Of a DNA stretch of 48,231 bases, positions 46,242 through 48,231 are shown in pieces. Position numbers and translations under genes: made by a program. The notes under the pieces were generated by a model, which saw only the letters and a list, made by a program, of their open reading frames with translations, searched no databases and was not told where the DNA came from. Source of the DNA: a virus; IMG/VR virus record IMGVR_UViG_3300014962_000013, positions 1 through 48,231 of that record; one strand, written 5' to 3'. Position 1 is the stretch's first letter. The number at the start of each line of letters is the position of its first letter.

Positions 46242-47450
46242 ATGGTCGACTACTCGACTTGGACGACATACAACCTGGACGCCACAGGGTCATATCCAGG
46301 TCCCTCTTACGCCTCATACATCGACGGTGAATGGATTGTCGCCGGATCCGGCAGCAGCTCCACCGTAAAGGCATGGGCAACCACCTCTCCGGAAACTCCG
46401 GCGACATGGTCGTCCGCCACGGTTGGTCCGACCAACGGCCTAACAATGATGCCGACGCTGACCAGCGGAGTCTTCAAGGCAGACGGCTCCTACCACCTGG
46501 GCTACATGGCGAATACCTCTCCACTATCCACCTCCTACGAGTACCTGCTAGGCGCGGCAAGCACCCCTACGGGGACATGGTCAGTTCAATCCGCATTCAC
46601 CGCCCCTAAGTCATCCATCTATGTGCCGTCCTACGCGAATGGCTATTACGTCTTCTCGGGGAATCGCGTTGTCTCGGGGAGCAATCGCGGAACTCTCAAG
46701 TTCGCCACGACTCCAACGGGAACTTGGACGCAAGTAGACATCGGCTCTACCGCTGTATTCGGGTACGACGATCTCTATGGCGAGATTGGTCCAGCAGTAG
46801 TATTTCAAGGCGGCTACTACTACGGGCTAGCCGTGTCCCTTGTCGGATCAACAGGTACAGGGTCCGGGTCGTACCGCCGCTGGAGCATCTGGCGATCAGC
46901 GAGTCTGGCATCCGGCTGGACGATGGTTTTCAACTTCCCTTTCACGGCGTCAACCCAGCACGATGCACGCTACCTACGCTGGCATGGCGACAAGTGGACA
47001 GTATTCGGCGGCCCGCAGGTTTCCTACGCCGACGGTGCATCAACCATCTACTCATCTCCAGATGGCACCACCTGGACTGCGGAGTCGACGCTTCCCACTG
47101 GGAGATCCCCTTACAGCATCGCCTACGGAAGTGGGCACTGGGTCATCTCCGGAAACTACTTCACCAGCAGCAGCTTCGGGTCGGCAACAGTCGGCTACGC
47201 GACCAGCCTCTCCGGGCCCTGGACATGGACAGGATCAAGCGGTCGCGGCCTAGACATCGGATACAACGCCGGCGTGTTCATGTTCACCCGCACATCCACC
47301 AGTGGTCCGCGGATCTCCTACCTCACCGCCAGCCCGCCAATCCTCATGAATCTCGACTCCCCCGGAATCTTCAGCCTCGCGGGCGGGGACCTCCAGCCTT
47401 CCGGGCCGGCATTAGTCACAGGATCAAACACGCGGGTGTTCTGGAAATAG
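46242..47450 (+). CDS. Beta-propeller-like protein on the rightward strand
   Basis: The 402-residue product has repeating units with a Gly-x-Trp and Tyr/Trp ladder (I-D-G-E-W-I-V-A-G-S-G, A-N-G-Y-Y-V-F-S-G-N, W-H-G-D-K-W-T-V-F-G-G, G-S-G-H-W-V-I-S-G-N). Five or more blades look likely. It resembles the tail-end propeller protein at 8.7-9.8 kb in style. No signal peptide is seen. Being in an early-type operon rather than the tail block is odd; it may be a detached receptor-binding or host-surface protein. Confidence 0.6.
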   Translation: MVDYSTWTTYNLDATGSYPGPSYASYIDGEWIVAGSGSSSTVKAWATTSPETPATWSSATVGPTNGLTMMPTLTSGVFKADGSYHLGYMANTSPLSTSYEYLLGAASTPTGTWSVQSAFTAPKSSIYVPSYANGYYVFSGNRVVSGSNRGTLKFATTPTGTWTQVDIGSTAVFGYDDLYGEIGPAVVFQGGYYYGLAVSLVGSTGTGSGSYRRWSIWRSASLASGWTMVFNFPFTASTQHDARYLRWHGDKWTVFGGPQVSYADGASTIYSSPDGTTWTAESTLPTGRSPYSIAYGSGHWVISGNYFTSSSFGSATVGYATSLSGPWTWTGSSGRGLDIGYNAGVFMFTRTSTSGPRISYLTASPPILMNLDSPGIFSLAGGDLQPSGPALVTGSNTRVFWK

Positions 47451-47468
47451 ACCTGTCGAAACACCCAC

Positions 47469-47690
47469 ATGACATGGCGCGATAACGCAGTCTGCATCGA
47501 CTACGACCCCGAGATCTTCTTCCCCAAACGCAGCTCGCGCCACTACGTGGAAGACGTGGCCTACGCCAAGAGCATCTGCGCCCAATGCCCCGTCACACAG
47601 CAATGCCTCCAAGAAGGCAGGAACATCGGGCGATCCGGGTACTACGGAATCCGTGGCGGCCTCACCGCCGACGAGCGCCACCGCCGATGA
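47469..47690 (+). CDS. WhiB-family regulator (second complete copy)
   Basis: The 73-residue protein has C9, then C37-x2-C40-x5-C46 (S-I-C-A-Q-C-P-V-T-Q-Q-C), the iron-sulfur ligands of the family, and G-I-R-G-G-L-T-A-D-E-R in place of the usual G-V-W-G-G turn (Trp to Arg). ATG 47469 has no clear Shine-Dalgarno. Its TGA stop (47688-47690) is followed in the same frame by a coding-like Cys-rich stretch, so a longer readthrough product is possible. Confidence 0.92.
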   Translation: MTWRDNAVCIDYDPEIFFPKRSSRHYVEDVAYAKSICAQCPVTQQCLQEGRNIGRSGYYGIRGGLTADERHRR

Positions 47691-47813
47691 CCTTGGATCC
47701 CCTGCCCAGACGAGTGCGACGACTACGTCTGCACCGACCACCAGAAGCACGTCGCAGACTGCCCATGCCCGCCCATCGAGGAATGGGCCGAACAGGGAAA
47801 GTGGCCCTACTAG
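47691..47813 (+). CDS. Cys-rich coding stretch in frame after the WhiB TGA (readthrough extension or gene lacking a start)
   Basis: Directly after the WhiB stop, and in its frame, 40 codons read P-W-I-P-C-P-D-E-C-D-D-Y and H-V-A-D-C-P-C-P-P-I-E-E-W, ending TAG at 47811-47813. The codon pattern and the Cys-x-Cys-Pro-Pro motif look like a real small phage protein, yet there is no ATG, GTG or TTG in this frame after the TGA. Options: UGA readthrough (context CGA-UGA-CCU), a recent nonsense mutation splitting a fused gene, a rare start codon such as ATC, or a sequencing error. Confidence 0.5.
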   Translation, partial: PWIPCPDECDDYVCTDHQKHVADCPCPPIEEWAEQGKWPY

Positions 47814-48124
47814 GTAAACAGGTGTTTGCGGAGCAGGGATGCCCGCTCAGGAGCAGACAGCAGCCGCTCGGGAATCACCCACAGCTTGCACACCGCATCC
47901 GGGGAGATGTCACCGTCCACGACCTCGCATGAGCGCGGCCCCTCGAACATGATGCAGTTCGCGCACAGCATCCCCTCCTTGCCGAAAGGGGACGGGGAGA
48001 CATAGTGCGCGCCGTCATTGCCGGTCGTCTTGTCGAACTTCCCGAACTGCTTCGCCACACCGACCAGGGCATACTCCAGCGCCACCTGACGGGGGTTGCA
48101 GCCATTCATCTCATCCACGCTCAT
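47810..48124 (-). CDS. Small Cys-motif protein, 104 residues
   Basis: Contains C54-x2-C57 (L-C-A-N-C-I-M-F), C66 and C79 (V-C-K-L-W-V-I-P), the spacing of small four-Cys proteins found in actinophages, often near head genes. ATG 48124 was chosen; ATG 48178 would add 18 weakly protein-like residues. Its stop overlaps that of the opposite-strand gene. If the window ends join, it is the last gene of the leftward unit; an exact operator-like palindrome lies upstream at 48187. Confidence 0.6.
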   Translation of the reverse strand: MSVDEMNGCNPRQVALEYALVGVAKQFGKFDKTTGNDGAHYVSPSPFGKEGMLCANCIMFEGPRSCEVVDGDISPDAVCKLWVIPERLLSAPERASLLRKHLFT

Positions 48125-48186
48125 GGACAGACTTCGACCATTTAGCACGCCAAACGCTCCCAACGGCGCACTCAGCACTGCTTTTC

Positions 48187-48198
48187 AAATGCTCATTT
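48187..48198. promoter_or_regulatory. Exact palindrome AAATGCTCATTT near the right end
   Basis: This perfect AAAYG-N2-CRTTT copy lies between the putative end of the Cys-less WhiB-like gene (stop at 48199-48197) and the last leftward gene. It would be well placed to control a promoter for that gene. Confidence 0.5.
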
Positions 48199-48231
48199 AG
48201 GCGCGCATCTTGCGGGTGGCCCCTCGTGCGC
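48197..48231 (-). CDS. Putative C-terminal end of the Cys-less WhiB-like gene across the window junction
   Basis: Joining position 1 to position 48231 continues the frame of the gene at 1-124 as R-A-R-G-A-T-R-K-M-R-A followed by TAA at 48199-48197. A short basic tail directly after the GVWGG turn is what WhiB-like proteins usually have. This is the reason to think the window ends are adjacent in a circular or cos-joined genome. The call depends wholly on that junction and is inference. Confidence 0.5.
   Translation of the reverse strand, partial: ARGATRKMRA

Noticed and set aside
47816-47827. AAACAGGTGTTT palindrome at the convergent gene end as another operator copy
   Set aside because: Its arms (AAACA/TGTTT) differ from the AAAYG/CRTTT family at a conserved position, and it lies within the coding end of the leftward gene.

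Overview
The window looks like the genome, or nearly the whole genome, of a tailed siphovirus-type phage of an actinobacterium. It carries a complete head, connector, tail and lysis gene set and a replication block. It also encodes three WhiB-like proteins, a family confined to actinobacteria and their phages, and a WhiG/FliA-type sigma factor. The last points to a sporulating or motile actinobacterial host, most likely Streptomyces or a relative; this is inference. No integrase and no convincing lysogeny repressor is visible, although there is one excisionase-like helix-turn-helix protein.

Layout. Almost everything from 44.2 kb down to position 1 is read leftward in tightly packed, translationally coupled genes (ATGA, GTGA and TGATG overlaps). 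Following transcription, the order is: RusA-like resolvase, two small-terminase candidates, large terminase, portal, protease, scaffold, decoration protein and major capsid protein (44.2-35.6 kb). Next comes an unusual block of fibre/adhesin-type genes (35.4-29.2 kb), then connector and tail-completion genes (29.0-25.5 kb) and the major tail protein. A lysis and accessory cassette follows (24.2-21.4 kb): two holin candidates, an M15-type peptidase, a small HTH-like protein and a metallophosphoesterase. After it come the tail assembly chaperones with a -1 frameshift, a 1938-residue tape measure protein and the minor tail proteins (to 8.7 kb). The left 8.6 kb holds a Cas4/RecB-like nuclease, a RecA-like ATPase, an SSB-like protein and a primase-helicase. 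Many small genes follow, including a WhiB protein, an HNH nuclease, an excisionase-like protein, two small membrane proteins and a lysozyme-like enzyme.

The right end (44.2-48.2 kb) is regulatory. It contains a non-coding region rich in a 12-bp palindrome (AAAYG-N2-CRTTT), a terminator, the leftward sigma factor gene, and a divergent rightward operon. That operon encodes a zinc-binding protein, an acidic peptide, an AT-hook protein, a beta-propeller-like protein and a second WhiB protein. The second WhiB gene is followed, in the same frame after a TGA, by a Cys-rich coding stretch.

The two window ends seem to be contiguous. A WhiB-like gene that runs off position 1 continues in frame at position 48231 and reaches a stop at 48199-48197, next to one of the palindromes. 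If so, the leftward transcription unit continues across the junction into the last leftward gene and meets the rightward operon at 47.81 kb, where the two stop codons overlap.

The most interesting signals are the set of host-development-type regulators (three WhiB-like, one WhiG-like sigma), the palindrome family, the in-frame TGA within a WhiB locus, and the placement of the lysis and fibre modules inside the morphogenesis genes.
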